From Streptomyces sp. NBC_00239 (GTDB lineage Bacteria; Actinomycetota; Actinomycetes; Streptomycetales; Streptomycetaceae), in NCBI RefSeq assembly GCF_036194065.1, contig NZ_CP108095.1:3100001-3164000 (forward strand): a DNA stretch of 64,000 nt, in the 5' to 3' direction. Shown here piece after piece: positions 31,899 to 40,865 of this stretch; position 1 is the stretch's first letter; every line of letters begins with the position of its first letter. The translations under genes were made by a program, and so were the position numbers. The notes below the pieces were generated by a model. The model saw only the letters and a list, made by a program, of their open reading frames with translations, was not told where the DNA came from and made no database searches.

Positions 31899-33224
31899 TC
31901 AGTGGGGGTGGAGGTGGAGGGGGGAGGGAGGGAGGGTGCCGGGGAGGGGGCGGCAGGGGTTGAGGGGGTGGGGGGTCGAGACGCGGCGGCCGCGCAACAG
32001 CTCGCGGCAGATCGCCGACCCCAGCAGCAACCCCAACCGGTCCCCGGGACACCTCCCCCCGCCATGACTGAACGGCGCCATCCGCGTGTCACCGTCCGCC
32101 TCCCGGTCCAGCCACCGCCCCGGCACGAAGAGTTCGGCCGCCGGCACCGTCTGCGGGTCCCGCTGGTGGAATCCGATGGGCACGAGGACGTGCGTGCCGG
32201 CGGGGTACGACACCCCGCGCCAGACGGTCTCCGCGCGGGTGACCCGTACCAGGTCCGGCACGAGGGGGTACAGCCGCAGCGACTCCTGGAGGCAGGCACG
32301 CATCCGGGTGTCGTCGCCGCGCGCGGCGTCCTGTTCGGCCGGGTGCGCGGCGAGCAGCGTCAGGGTCCGGGCGATGACGGGGGTGAGCGCGTCGACCGCG
32401 AGCAGCCAGTGGTGGGCCTGCCCGACCGGGTCCAGTTCCGGGAACTCCGGGCCCTCCGGCACGGACTGGGCGCGGGCGACCAGGGTGTGCGCGGGGGCCT
32501 CGGCGGCGTACTTGACCAGCCGGCCGGCGAGCTGCCCGTACAGCCGCTCGTTGGCGGGGTTGCGGCTCTTGCGCATGCCGAGCCAGTTGGCTTCCTCGCG
32601 CAGCCGCAGCAGCCCGCGGTGCAGGTCCTCGTCGGCGGCGGCCCGGTCGCCGAGGACGATCCGCCGGCCGATCCGTTGCAGGATCCTCTTGAGCGCGTCG
32701 TGTTCCAGGACGGCGGAGGCGGTCGCCGCGGCGCATTCCTCGGCGATCACGGTGAGGAACTCGGCGCACGAGGGGTGTACGGCCCGGTCGGGGGCCAGCG
32801 CATGGTCGTTGACCTCGCGGCGGGCCTCGCGCAGCGCGCCGTGCGAGCAGATCACCCCGGTGGGTTCCAGGACCTCCAGCATCCGCACCTTGTCGACCGC
32901 GTCCATGGCGAGGCGTTCGACGGGTTCGGCGAAGAACTGGGCGATGTCCGACCGGTCGAGGAGGACCAGCATGTCCCCGGACAGGGCCCGGATCTTCACG
33001 GGCGCCCCGCCGTGCCGGGCGCGCAGGGCCCGCAGGGTGGCGGCGGACCAGCCGGACTGGCCGAGGGTGCCGAACGCGGCGACCATCCGGGGCCGCGGGG
33101 CGGCGATCCCGCGGACGAAGGCGGGCAGGGTGTGGGTCAGTGCGAAGCGCAGCGTCTCGGCGCGGCCGGCCCGGGCGGGTCGGGCGTACGAGACGGGGCG
33201 GATCGGGGAGGTCACCTCGGTCAC
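31899..33224 (-). CDS. cytochrome P450
   Basis: A 441-residue P450. The K-helix is ESLRLYP and the heme loop FSHGGGRCPGD, with heme-ligand Cys392. In the I-helix region (LLAVDALTPVIARTL) the usual Ala/Gly-Gly-x-Asp/Glu-Thr-Thr pattern is absent; Asp278 and Thr281 are three apart and followed by Pro. P450s that use peroxides instead of O2, such as CYP152, CYP74 and prostacyclin synthase, also depart there. Beside an alpha-dioxygenase, use of a fatty acid hydroperoxide or peroxide is plausible but unproven. The heme loop lacks the long insert of CYP152. The GTG start overlaps the FAD-oxidase stop (GTGA), so the two are coupled. The C-terminus ends in a Pro/His-rich tail. Confidence 0.88.
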   Translation of the reverse strand: MTEVTSPIRPVSYARPARAGRAETLRFALTHTLPAFVRGIAAPRPRMVAAFGTLGQSGWSAATLRALRARHGGAPVKIRALSGDMLVLLDRSDIAQFFAEPVERLAMDAVDKVRMLEVLEPTGVICSHGALREARREVNDHALAPDRAVHPSCAEFLTVIAEECAAATASAVLEHDALKRILQRIGRRIVLGDRAAADEDLHRGLLRLREEANWLGMRKSRNPANERLYGQLAGRLVKYAAEAPAHTLVARAQSVPEGPEFPELDPVGQAHHWLLAVDALTPVIARTLTLLAAHPAEQDAARGDDTRMRACLQESLRLYPLVPDLVRVTRAETVWRGVSYPAGTHVLVPIGFHQRDPQTVPAAELFVPGRWLDREADGDTRMAPFSHGGGRCPGDRLGLLLGSAICRELLRGRRVSTPHPLNPCRPLPGTLPPSPLHLHPH

Positions 33225-34699
33225 GGGCGCACCGCCCCGGTGGTGCCCGCGGCTGCCGCGGCGGGGGCCGGGAGCAGGGCAGGGCCGGCGGGCCCGGACA
33301 GGTCGAGGACCTTGCCGGGGTTGAGGAGGTTCTTCGGGTCGAAGAGGCGCTTGAGGCCGCGCTGGAGCTCCAGGCTGACGGGGTCGAGTTCGCGGGCGAG
33401 CCAGTCCCGCTTGAGGGTGCCGATGCCGTGCTCGCCGGTGGTGGTGCCGCCGAGTGCGAGGCCGGCGGCCATGATGTCGTCGTAGGCGATCTGTGCCCGG
33501 CGGAACTCCTCCGGGTCGGACTCGTCGAAGACGACGGTGGGGTGCAGGTTTCCGTCGCCGGCGTGTCCGAGGGTGAAGATCCGCAGCCGGTGGCGGGCCG
33601 CGATCTCCTCGATGGTGCCGACGAACTTGGACAGTTCGGAGCGGGGGACGGCGACGTCCTCGATGAACGCGGTCGGCTTGCCGCCGAGGGTCGCGGCGAA
33701 CGCGCCGAGCGCGGGGCTGACCAGGCGGCGGGCCTCGATGACCTGCCGGGCCTCCTCGGGGGTGGTCGCGGCGACCACGTCGAGGGCGCCGGCGCGGGTG
33801 CACAGCCGGCCCATCGCGGCGAGGTCGCGGGCCGCGTCGGCGGTGTCGCTCTCGACGATGAGGGTGGCGGCGCTGCCGGGCTTGAGGAGGGAGCCGCCGT
33901 ACGCGGCGACGGCCTCGGAGGTGGCCCGGTCCAGGAGTTCCAGCGCGGAGGGCACGTGCCCGGCCGCGATGACGGCCGCGACGGCGTCCCCGGCGGCGGT
34001 CAGGGTGGGGAACTGCGCGAGCAGCGAGAGGGCCTCGGGGCGGGCGGGGCGCAGGGCGAGGGTGGCGCCGACGACGACGGCGAGGGTGCCCTCGGAGCCG
34101 ACGATCAGGTGGGTGAGGTCGTATCCGGCGACGCCCTTGGCGGTGTCGCGGCCGGTGTGCAGGCGGCGGCCGTCGGGGAGGACGAGGTCGAGGCCGAGCA
34201 CGTAGTCGGCGGTGACGCCGTACTTGACGCAGCAGATGCCGCCGGCGCCGGTGGCGATGTTCCCGCCGATGGTGCAGCGTTCCCAGGAGGCGGGGTCGGG
34301 CGGGTAGCACAGGCCGTGTGCGGCGACGGCGTCGGCGAGTTCCTTGGTGGTGACGCCGGGTTCGCAGCGCACGAGGCGGTTGGCGGTGTCGATCTGCCCG
34401 ATGCGGTTCATGCGGGTGGTGCTGAGGACGACGCAGCCGTCGACGGCGTTGGCCGCGCCGGCGAGGCCGGTACGGGCGCCCTGCGGCACCACCGGCACCC
34501 CGAGCTCGTACGTCGCGCTCAGCACGGCCGCGACCTGGTCGGCGGTGCGCGGGAGGGCCACGGCGACGGGGGTGCCGGGCTCGGAGAAGGGCGCCGAGTC
34601 GCGTGTGTGGGCGGCCAGCTGCTCGGGGTCGGTGAGCAGGTCGCCGGGTTCGGGGAGTACGGCGCGCAGGCGGGCGAGGAGGGGGGTGTCGGTGGACAT
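33221..34699 (-). CDS. FAD-linked D-2-hydroxyacid oxidoreductase (GlcD/D-lactate dehydrogenase type)
   Basis: A 492-residue flavoprotein. The N-terminal PCMH FAD domain has VVPQGARTGLAGAAN, CYPPDPAS and GGNIATGAGGICCVKYG, and the C-terminal FAD-oxidase domain has LGHAGDGNLHP and GEHGIGTLKRDWL. The family oxidises D (R)-2-hydroxyacids such as glycolate, D-lactate or D-2-hydroxyglutarate to 2-oxoacids. The R configuration is also what alpha-dioxygenases give. The ATG at 34699 begins 41 bases after the ThDP-enzyme gene and the stop is coupled to the P450 start. No electron acceptor gene is seen, so it may use quinone, flavoprotein or oxygen. The longer frame upstream overlaps the ThDP gene and is not coding. 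Confidence 0.88.
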   Translation of the reverse strand: MSTDTPLLARLRAVLPEPGDLLTDPEQLAAHTRDSAPFSEPGTPVAVALPRTADQVAAVLSATYELGVPVVPQGARTGLAGAANAVDGCVVLSTTRMNRIGQIDTANRLVRCEPGVTTKELADAVAAHGLCYPPDPASWERCTIGGNIATGAGGICCVKYGVTADYVLGLDLVLPDGRRLHTGRDTAKGVAGYDLTHLIVGSEGTLAVVVGATLALRPARPEALSLLAQFPTLTAAGDAVAAVIAAGHVPSALELLDRATSEAVAAYGGSLLKPGSAATLIVESDTADAARDLAAMGRLCTRAGALDVVAATTPEEARQVIEARRLVSPALGAFAATLGGKPTAFIEDVAVPRSELSKFVGTIEEIAARHRLRIFTLGHAGDGNLHPTVVFDESDPEEFRRAQIAYDDIMAAGLALGGTTTGEHGIGTLKRDWLARELDPVSLELQRGLKRLFDPKNLLNPGKVLDLSGPAGPALLPAPAAAAAGTTGAVRP

Positions 34700-34740
34700 G
34701 CCGGCCTTCCGGGGGGTGGGACGGGTTCCGGGTGTGGTGG

Positions 34741-36345
34741 TCAGAGGGTGGGGAGCTCGGTGGTGACGGGGACGTCGATGAGGACCGGGCCGTCCAGCTG
34801 CTGCGCGCAGTCCCGTACGAGCTTGGTGAGTTCGCCGGCGCCGGTGGCGGTGTGGGTGCGGAGCCCGTAGCCCTGGGCGATCGGGACGATGTCCAGGCCG
34901 GGGATGTCGAGGCCGGGGGCGCCCTGCGCGTGCTCGACCTGCGCGAACCACTGGAGGATGGCGTACTTGGCGTTGCTGAGGACGACGAAGGTGACGGGCA
35001 CCTTGTACTGGGCGGCGGTCCACAGGGCCTGGACGGCGTAGTGGATGGAGCCGTCGCCGATGACGCACACCACGGGCCGGTCGGGGGCGCCGAGCTGGGC
35101 GCCGACGGCCGCGGCGGCGCCGAAGCCGAGTCCGCCGCCGGCGGAGAACAGGTACGAGCCGGGCGTGGAGATCCGAGTCGCCTCGTGGAACTGCGGGACG
35201 TTGGAGGGCGATTCGTTGACCCAGAGGGTGTTCTCGGGGGCTCCCTGGGCGATGGCCTTGAGGGCGGCCAGCGGGCTGAGGACTCCGCCCTCGGGCTCGG
35301 CGTAGCGGATCTCGCGGGCGACGGGTCGGACCGGGCCGCCGGCGGGCAGGCGGTCGGCGAGGGCCCGCGCGGTCGGGGCGAGGTCGGCGACGACGGCGTC
35401 CCCGACGGGCGCCTTGGCGGCGTCGTCGGCGTCGCGGGTCACGAGGACCAGCTCGGCGCCGTCCGGCAGCACGCAGCCGGGCACGTACGGGTAGTAGCGG
35501 AACACCTGGGCGCCGACGACGAGGACGAGGTCGTGGCCGGCGAGGGCGTGCGACAGCGGGCCGATGGCGGGCGGCAGGTCGCCTCGGAACTGCGGGTGGG
35601 TGCGCGGGAAGGAGACCCGGGCGGAGGCGGGGGCGGCCCACACGGGCAGGCCGGCGCGCTCGGCGAGGGCGAGTACGGCCTCCCAGGCGCCGGAGTCGTC
35701 CACGTCGTCGCCGACGACGAGGACGGCGGAGCGGGCCTGCGCGATGCGGGCGGCGAGCGCGTCGAGCGCCTCGGCGGCGGGCGCGGTCGCGTGTCCGATC
35801 CGGCGGGAGGCGGCGGCGCGGGCCGCCCGGTCCTCGGCGTCGGTCAGCTCGGCGTCCATGTCGTCCATGGGGAGCGAGAGGAACACGGGGCCGCGGGCGG
35901 GGGTTTCGGCGATGTGCACGGCGCGGGCGAGCGCGGGCGCGACGTCGGCGGGGCGGGGCGGCTCGTAGGCCCACTTGACGGCGGGCTGCGGCAGGAGGGT
36001 GGCCTGCGGGTTGGCGAGCAGCGCCTCCATGGTGAGCATGGCCCGCACCTGCTGCCCGGCGGTGACGACCATCGGGGTGCGGTTGGCGCGGGCGTTGAGG
36101 ATGGCGCCCATGGCGTTGCCGGTGCCGGGCCCGGTGTGCAGGTTGACCAGCGCGGTGGTCCCGGAGGCGAGCGCGAACCCGTCCGCCATCCCGACGACGA
36201 CGGCCTCCTGCAGGCCGAGCACGTAGCGGAAGTCGTCGGGGAACTGCTTGAGCATGGGCAGTTCGGTGGATCCGGGATTCCCGAAGACGGTGGTGATGCC
36301 GCGCTCCCGCAGAACATCCAGGACTGACTCACGAACCGTACGCAT
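34741..36345 (-). CDS. mdlC: benzoylformate decarboxylase-like ThDP enzyme
   Basis: A 534-residue ThDP enzyme that follows Pseudomonas putida benzoylformate decarboxylase closely. Ser26 (FGNPGS), the ThDP-activating Glu47 (LQEA) and His70 (NLH) even keep the same numbers. The ThDP motif GDGSIHYAVQALWTAAQYKV is followed by an Asn in SNAKY. The second active-site histidine of the reference enzyme (His281 in FRYH) is Tyr285 here (FRYYPY), hinting at a different substrate. The enzyme should convert a 2-oxoacid to the aldehyde and CO2. It heads the cluster, with GGAGG six bases before the ATG. Together with the FAD enzyme it would turn a D-2-hydroxyacid into an aldehyde; mandelate degradation is the alternative context. 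Confidence 0.87.
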   Translation of the reverse strand: MRTVRESVLDVLRERGITTVFGNPGSTELPMLKQFPDDFRYVLGLQEAVVVGMADGFALASGTTALVNLHTGPGTGNAMGAILNARANRTPMVVTAGQQVRAMLTMEALLANPQATLLPQPAVKWAYEPPRPADVAPALARAVHIAETPARGPVFLSLPMDDMDAELTDAEDRAARAAASRRIGHATAPAAEALDALAARIAQARSAVLVVGDDVDDSGAWEAVLALAERAGLPVWAAPASARVSFPRTHPQFRGDLPPAIGPLSHALAGHDLVLVVGAQVFRYYPYVPGCVLPDGAELVLVTRDADDAAKAPVGDAVVADLAPTARALADRLPAGGPVRPVAREIRYAEPEGGVLSPLAALKAIAQGAPENTLWVNESPSNVPQFHEATRISTPGSYLFSAGGGLGFGAAAAVGAQLGAPDRPVVCVIGDGSIHYAVQALWTAAQYKVPVTFVVLSNAKYAILQWFAQVEHAQGAPGLDIPGLDIVPIAQGYGLRTHTATGAGELTKLVRDCAQQLDGPVLIDVPVTTELPTL

Positions 36346-36781
36346 GGGGATCCTCCGCAGCGGGATGACAACTGTCGGTGATCAACCCACCACACGGCGT
36401 GGATCTTTACAAAAGCCGGCTGCTGTCGACTGCGCCCTGGTATGTGACGGTTGGCCTGCCCGGCATGCGTGGCCCCGGGCGCACCGGCGTCCACTTGGCG
36501 CCACGAGATTCCCCCACAGGGATGACCGGAGATGACACCACCTCGCGGTGGAATCCGGTCCGCGCACACGAAACAGCGCACCCCGCACCGATGGAGCCGG
36601 TGCCGGGGTGCGCCCCGCCGTCGGGCTTCACCCTCAGGCCCTTGCGCCAGCGGACCGCAGCAGCACAAACTACGCCCGGAATCCGATCGTTCCGGATCCG
36701 GGCGCAGGGGCCGTTCAAGGGCGCCATTTCGTGATCAGGGTTTCAAAACACCCTCACCGGCGGCGGCGCATGTGGTCACCA
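36346..36781. other. 436-base gap upstream of the ThDP gene
   Basis: Holds the promoter region of the six-gene cluster and the end of the first peptide ABC operon. GACAACTGTC (36367-36376) has 4-base inverted arms close to the start and could be an operator. A weak imperfect hairpin lies near 36676-36702. The open frames here lack codon bias and are not reported as genes. Confidence 0.4.
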
Positions 36782-37871
36782 TCACTCTGAGTCACGCTCA
36801 AAAGGTGGATTGTCGGCCTTCTCCAGGGGCGTCCGGGGCGGGTCGGCCGGGCGCGTCGCCGGCACCACCCGCATCTCCGCCGCGAAGTGGCACGCCGACG
36901 GGTGCGCGGCCGGCCCGCCGGCCCGGCGGAACTCCAACGGGACGGCCAGCAGCGGGACTTCCTGGCTGCAGCGGGCCTCCGCCTTCCAGCAGCGGGTGCG
37001 GAACGGGCAGCCCGAGGGCGGGTTGGCCGGGGAGGGCACGTCGCCGCTGAGGATGATGCGTTCGCGGCGGGCGCGGGCCTCCGGGTCGGGGACCGGCACG
37101 GCCGAGAGCAGGGCCTGGGTGTAGGGGTGCGTGGGGTGGTCGTAGATCTGGGTGTCGGTGCCGGTCTCGACGATCCGCCCGAGGTACATGACCGCGACCC
37201 GGTCCGAGATGTGCCGGACGATGGACAGGTCGTGGGCGATGAAGACGTAGGAGAGGTTGAACTCGGCCTGGAGCCGGTCCAGCAGGTTGACGACCTGGGC
37301 CTGGACGGAGACGTCGAGGGCGGAGACCGGTTCGTCCGCGACGATGATCTCGGGCTGGAGGGCCAGGCCGCGGGCGATGCCGATGCGCTGGCGCTGGCCG
37401 CCGGAGAACTGGTGCGGATAGCGGTTGATGTACTCGGGGTTGAGCCCGACCACGTCGAGGAGGTCCTGCACCTTGCGCCGCCGGTCGCCCTTGGGGGCCA
37501 CCTCGGGATGGATCTCGTACGGCTCCCCGATGATGTCGCCGACCGTCATCCGCGGGTTCAGGGAGGTGTACGGGTCCTGGAAGACCATCTGGATGTTGCG
37601 ACGGACCGCCTTCAGGCCGCGCACCGACAGTCTGGTGAGGTCCTCGCCCTTGTACGAGATCGCGCCCGCGGTCGGCTTCTCCAGGTTGACGAGCATCTTG
37701 GCGACCGTGGACTTGCCGCAGCCCGACTCGCCGACGATGCCCAGCGTTTCGCCCGCGCCGAGGTCGAAGGAGACCCCGTCGACGGCCTTGACCGCGCCGA
37801 CCTGCTTCTTGAAGAGGATGCCCTGCGTCAGCGGGTAGTGCTTGACGAGGTCCCGGACCTCCAGGATCGCT

Positions 37872-37879
<8 letters not shown>
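36782..37879 (-). CDS. peptide ABC transporter ATP-binding protein (DppF/OppF type), operon 1
   Basis: A 365-residue ABC ATPase. Walker A is GESGCGKST, the signature SGGQRQRIG, Walker B IIVADEP. The C-terminal oligopeptide-transporter extension ([20 protein letters not shown]) has the conserved cysteines of this group. It powers uptake of peptides together with the DppD-type ATPase as a heterodimer. The ATG at 37879 overlaps the upstream gene by eight bases. It is the last gene of a five-gene operon (42491 to 36782). Its C-terminal 30 residues are Pro/Arg-rich and differ from the operon 2 copy. Confidence 0.9.
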
Positions 37880-38855
<976 letters not shown>

Positions 38856-38868
38856 GTCCCCCGCCTCC

Positions 38869-39858
38869 TCAGCGCAGCTTGGGGTCGAGGGCGTCGCGCA
38901 CCGCGTCGCCGAGCATGATGAACGCCAGCACGGTGATGCTCAGTGCGCCGGCCGGGTAGAGCAGCATGTGCGGCGCGTTGCGGATCTGCGAGGCCGCGTT
39001 GGAGATGTCGATGCCCCAGGAGACGGTGGGCGGTCGCAGGCCGACGCCGAGGAACGACAGCGTGGCCTCCAGCGCGATGTACGTGCCCAGGGCGATGGTC
39101 GCCACGACGATGACCGGCGCGACGGCGTTGGGCGCCACGTGCCGCAGCAGCATCCGCCCGTTGCCGGCGCCCAGCGCGCGGGCCGCCTGTACGTAGTCGT
39201 TCTGTTTGGCGGTGATGACGGAGCCGCGGGCGATGCGCGCGATCTGCGGCCAGCCGAGCAGCACGATGAAGCCGACCACGGGCCAGACGGTGCTGCTGGT
39301 GACCACCGAGAGGAACACCAGGCCGCCGAGGATGACCGGGATGCCGAAGAAGATGTCGGCGATCCGGGACAGCATCGCGTCCCACCAGCCGCCGAAGAAG
39401 CCGGCCAGCCCGCCGAGCGCCGAGCCGAGCAGGGCCGCGCCGACGGTGGCGCACACGCCGACCGTGATGGAGGCCCGGGCGCCGTAGACGGTACGGGTGT
39501 ACACGTCGCAGCCCTGGGTGTCGTAGCCGAAGGGGTGGCCGGGCTCGGAGCCCTGCTGGGACTTCGACAGGTCGCACTTGAGGGGGTCGCCGCTCGCGAT
39601 GAGCTGCGGCCAGATCGCGATGACCACGAGGAAGAGGATCAGCAGCGAGGAGACGATGAAGACCGGGTTGCGGCGCAGCTGGTGCCAGGCGTCGGACCAC
39701 AGGGAGCGCGCCTTCTCGGAGGGCCCGGCGGGGCCGCCCGGAAGGGTCTTCTCCAGGCTCTCCGCCTCCTCCAGGGCGAGATCCATGGCACCGCCCTGTC
39801 CGGTGGGCGCGATGGCTTCCTTCTCGCCCGGCTGCAGCGGATCGTACGGCTCAGGCAT
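38869..39858 (-). CDS. peptide ABC transporter permease (DppC type), operon 1
   Basis: A 329-residue integral membrane permease. A 60-residue charged N-terminus precedes about six helices, starting with NPVFIVSSLLILFLVVIAIW. The EAA loop that contacts the ATPases is at YVQAARALGAGNGRMLLRHV, and LGDAVRDALDPKLR at the end is standard for DppC. The start overlaps the DppB-type gene by eight bases. Confidence 0.9.
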   Translation of the reverse strand: MPEPYDPLQPGEKEAIAPTGQGGAMDLALEEAESLEKTLPGGPAGPSEKARSLWSDAWHQLRRNPVFIVSSLLILFLVVIAIWPQLIASGDPLKCDLSKSQQGSEPGHPFGYDTQGCDVYTRTVYGARASITVGVCATVGAALLGSALGGLAGFFGGWWDAMLSRIADIFFGIPVILGGLVFLSVVTSSTVWPVVGFIVLLGWPQIARIARGSVITAKQNDYVQAARALGAGNGRMLLRHVAPNAVAPVIVVATIALGTYIALEATLSFLGVGLRPPTVSWGIDISNAASQIRNAPHMLLYPAGALSITVLAFIMLGDAVRDALDPKLR

Positions 39859-40774
39859 AACGGATCCTCGGGTCCAGGACCGCGTAGAGCAGGTCGACGA
39901 GCAGGTTGGCGAGCAGGAAGACGATCACGAGGATGGTCACGAAGCCGACGACGGTGGGGGCGTTGTTGCGGAGGATGCCCTGGTAGAGCTGGTAGCCGAC
40001 GCCGTGGATGTTGAAGATCCGCTCGGTGACGATGGCGCCGCCCATCAGGGCGCCGATGTCGGTGCCGATGAACGTGACCACGGGGATCAGGGAGTTGCGC
40101 AGCAGGTGCCGACTGATGACCCGGCGGCGCGGCAGGCCCTTGGCGACGGCGGTGCGGACGTAGTCGGCCTTGACGTTCTCGGCGATCGAGGTGCGGGTGA
40201 GGCGGGTGACGTAGGCCAGCGAGACCAGCGCGAGGACGATGCCGGGCAGGATCAGCTCGTTGAGGGGGGCGTCGGAGGAGACGGTGGGCCGCACCCAGCC
40301 CCATTTGACGCCGAAGAGGTACTGCAGCAGGTAGCCGGTGACGAAGGTCGGGACGGAGATCACCACGAGGGTGAGCACCAGCAGGCTGGTGTCGATGGCG
40401 CGGCCCCGGCGCAGTCCGCTGATCACGCCGAAGGTGATGCCGACGACGATCTCGATGACGATGGCGACGAGGGTCAGGCGCAGCGTGACGGGGAAGGCCG
40501 ACGCCATCAGCTCGGTGACCGCCTGCCCGTTGAAGGCGGTGCCGAAGTCTCCCTGGAAGATCTGCCCCATGTAGTGCAGGTACTGCTTCCACAGCGGCTG
40601 GTCGAGGTAGAGGTCCTTGCGGATCCGGGCGGCGGTGGCGGGGTCGGGGGCCTTGTCGCCGAAGAGCGCCGCCACCGGGTCGCCGAGGGCGTACACCATG
40701 AAGAAGATGAGGAACGTGCTGCCGATGAACACCGGGATCATCTGGAGCAGCCGCCGGATCACGTAGCGTCCCAC
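39851..40774 (-). CDS. peptide ABC transporter permease (DppB type), operon 1
   Basis: A 307-residue permease with six membrane helices. The N-terminus MGRYVIRRLLQMIPVFIGST and the C-terminus VDLLYAVLDPRIRYA are the usual DppB ends. The EAA-type loop is RTAVAKGLPRRRVISRHLLR. It lies about 90 bases after the binding-protein gene, with a strong stem-loop in the gap. Confidence 0.9.
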   Translation of the reverse strand: MGRYVIRRLLQMIPVFIGSTFLIFFMVYALGDPVAALFGDKAPDPATAARIRKDLYLDQPLWKQYLHYMGQIFQGDFGTAFNGQAVTELMASAFPVTLRLTLVAIVIEIVVGITFGVISGLRRGRAIDTSLLVLTLVVISVPTFVTGYLLQYLFGVKWGWVRPTVSSDAPLNELILPGIVLALVSLAYVTRLTRTSIAENVKADYVRTAVAKGLPRRRVISRHLLRNSLIPVVTFIGTDIGALMGGAIVTERIFNIHGVGYQLYQGILRNNAPTVVGFVTILVIVFLLANLLVDLLYAVLDPRIRYA

Positions 40775-40808
40775 GGGGCCTCCGGGTGTGGTGCAGGTGC
40801 GGGGCGGC

Positions 40809-40844
40809 GGGCCCGCCGCCGGCGACTGGCGCGGCGGCGGCGGG
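40809..40844 (-). terminator. stem-loop between binding-protein and permease genes, operon 1
   Basis: A 12-base perfect inverted repeat (40809-40820 and 40833-40844). No T-run follows. Such hairpins often protect or attenuate so that more binding protein than permease is made. A similar hairpin pair occupies the same place in operon 2. Confidence 0.6.
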
Positions 40845-40865
40845 CCCGGGTCTGCGGGACGGGCG

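Noticed and set aside
31899..33224. CYP152-type fatty acid peroxygenase
   Set aside because: The heme loop is short (FSHGGGRCPG) and the Arg-Pro of the CYP152 I-helix is not present, so direct membership is unlikely.
33221..36345. Simple mandelate degradation operon
   Set aside because: Only the ThDP enzyme and a 2-hydroxyacid oxidase would fit; no mandelate racemase or benzaldehyde dehydrogenase is present, and lipase, alpha-dioxygenase and P450 are not explained. Kept as an alternative substrate idea only.
36407..36727. Small minus-strand gene upstream of the ThDP enzyme
   Set aside because: No ribosome site, poor codon bias and overlapping frames on both strands; treated as non-coding.
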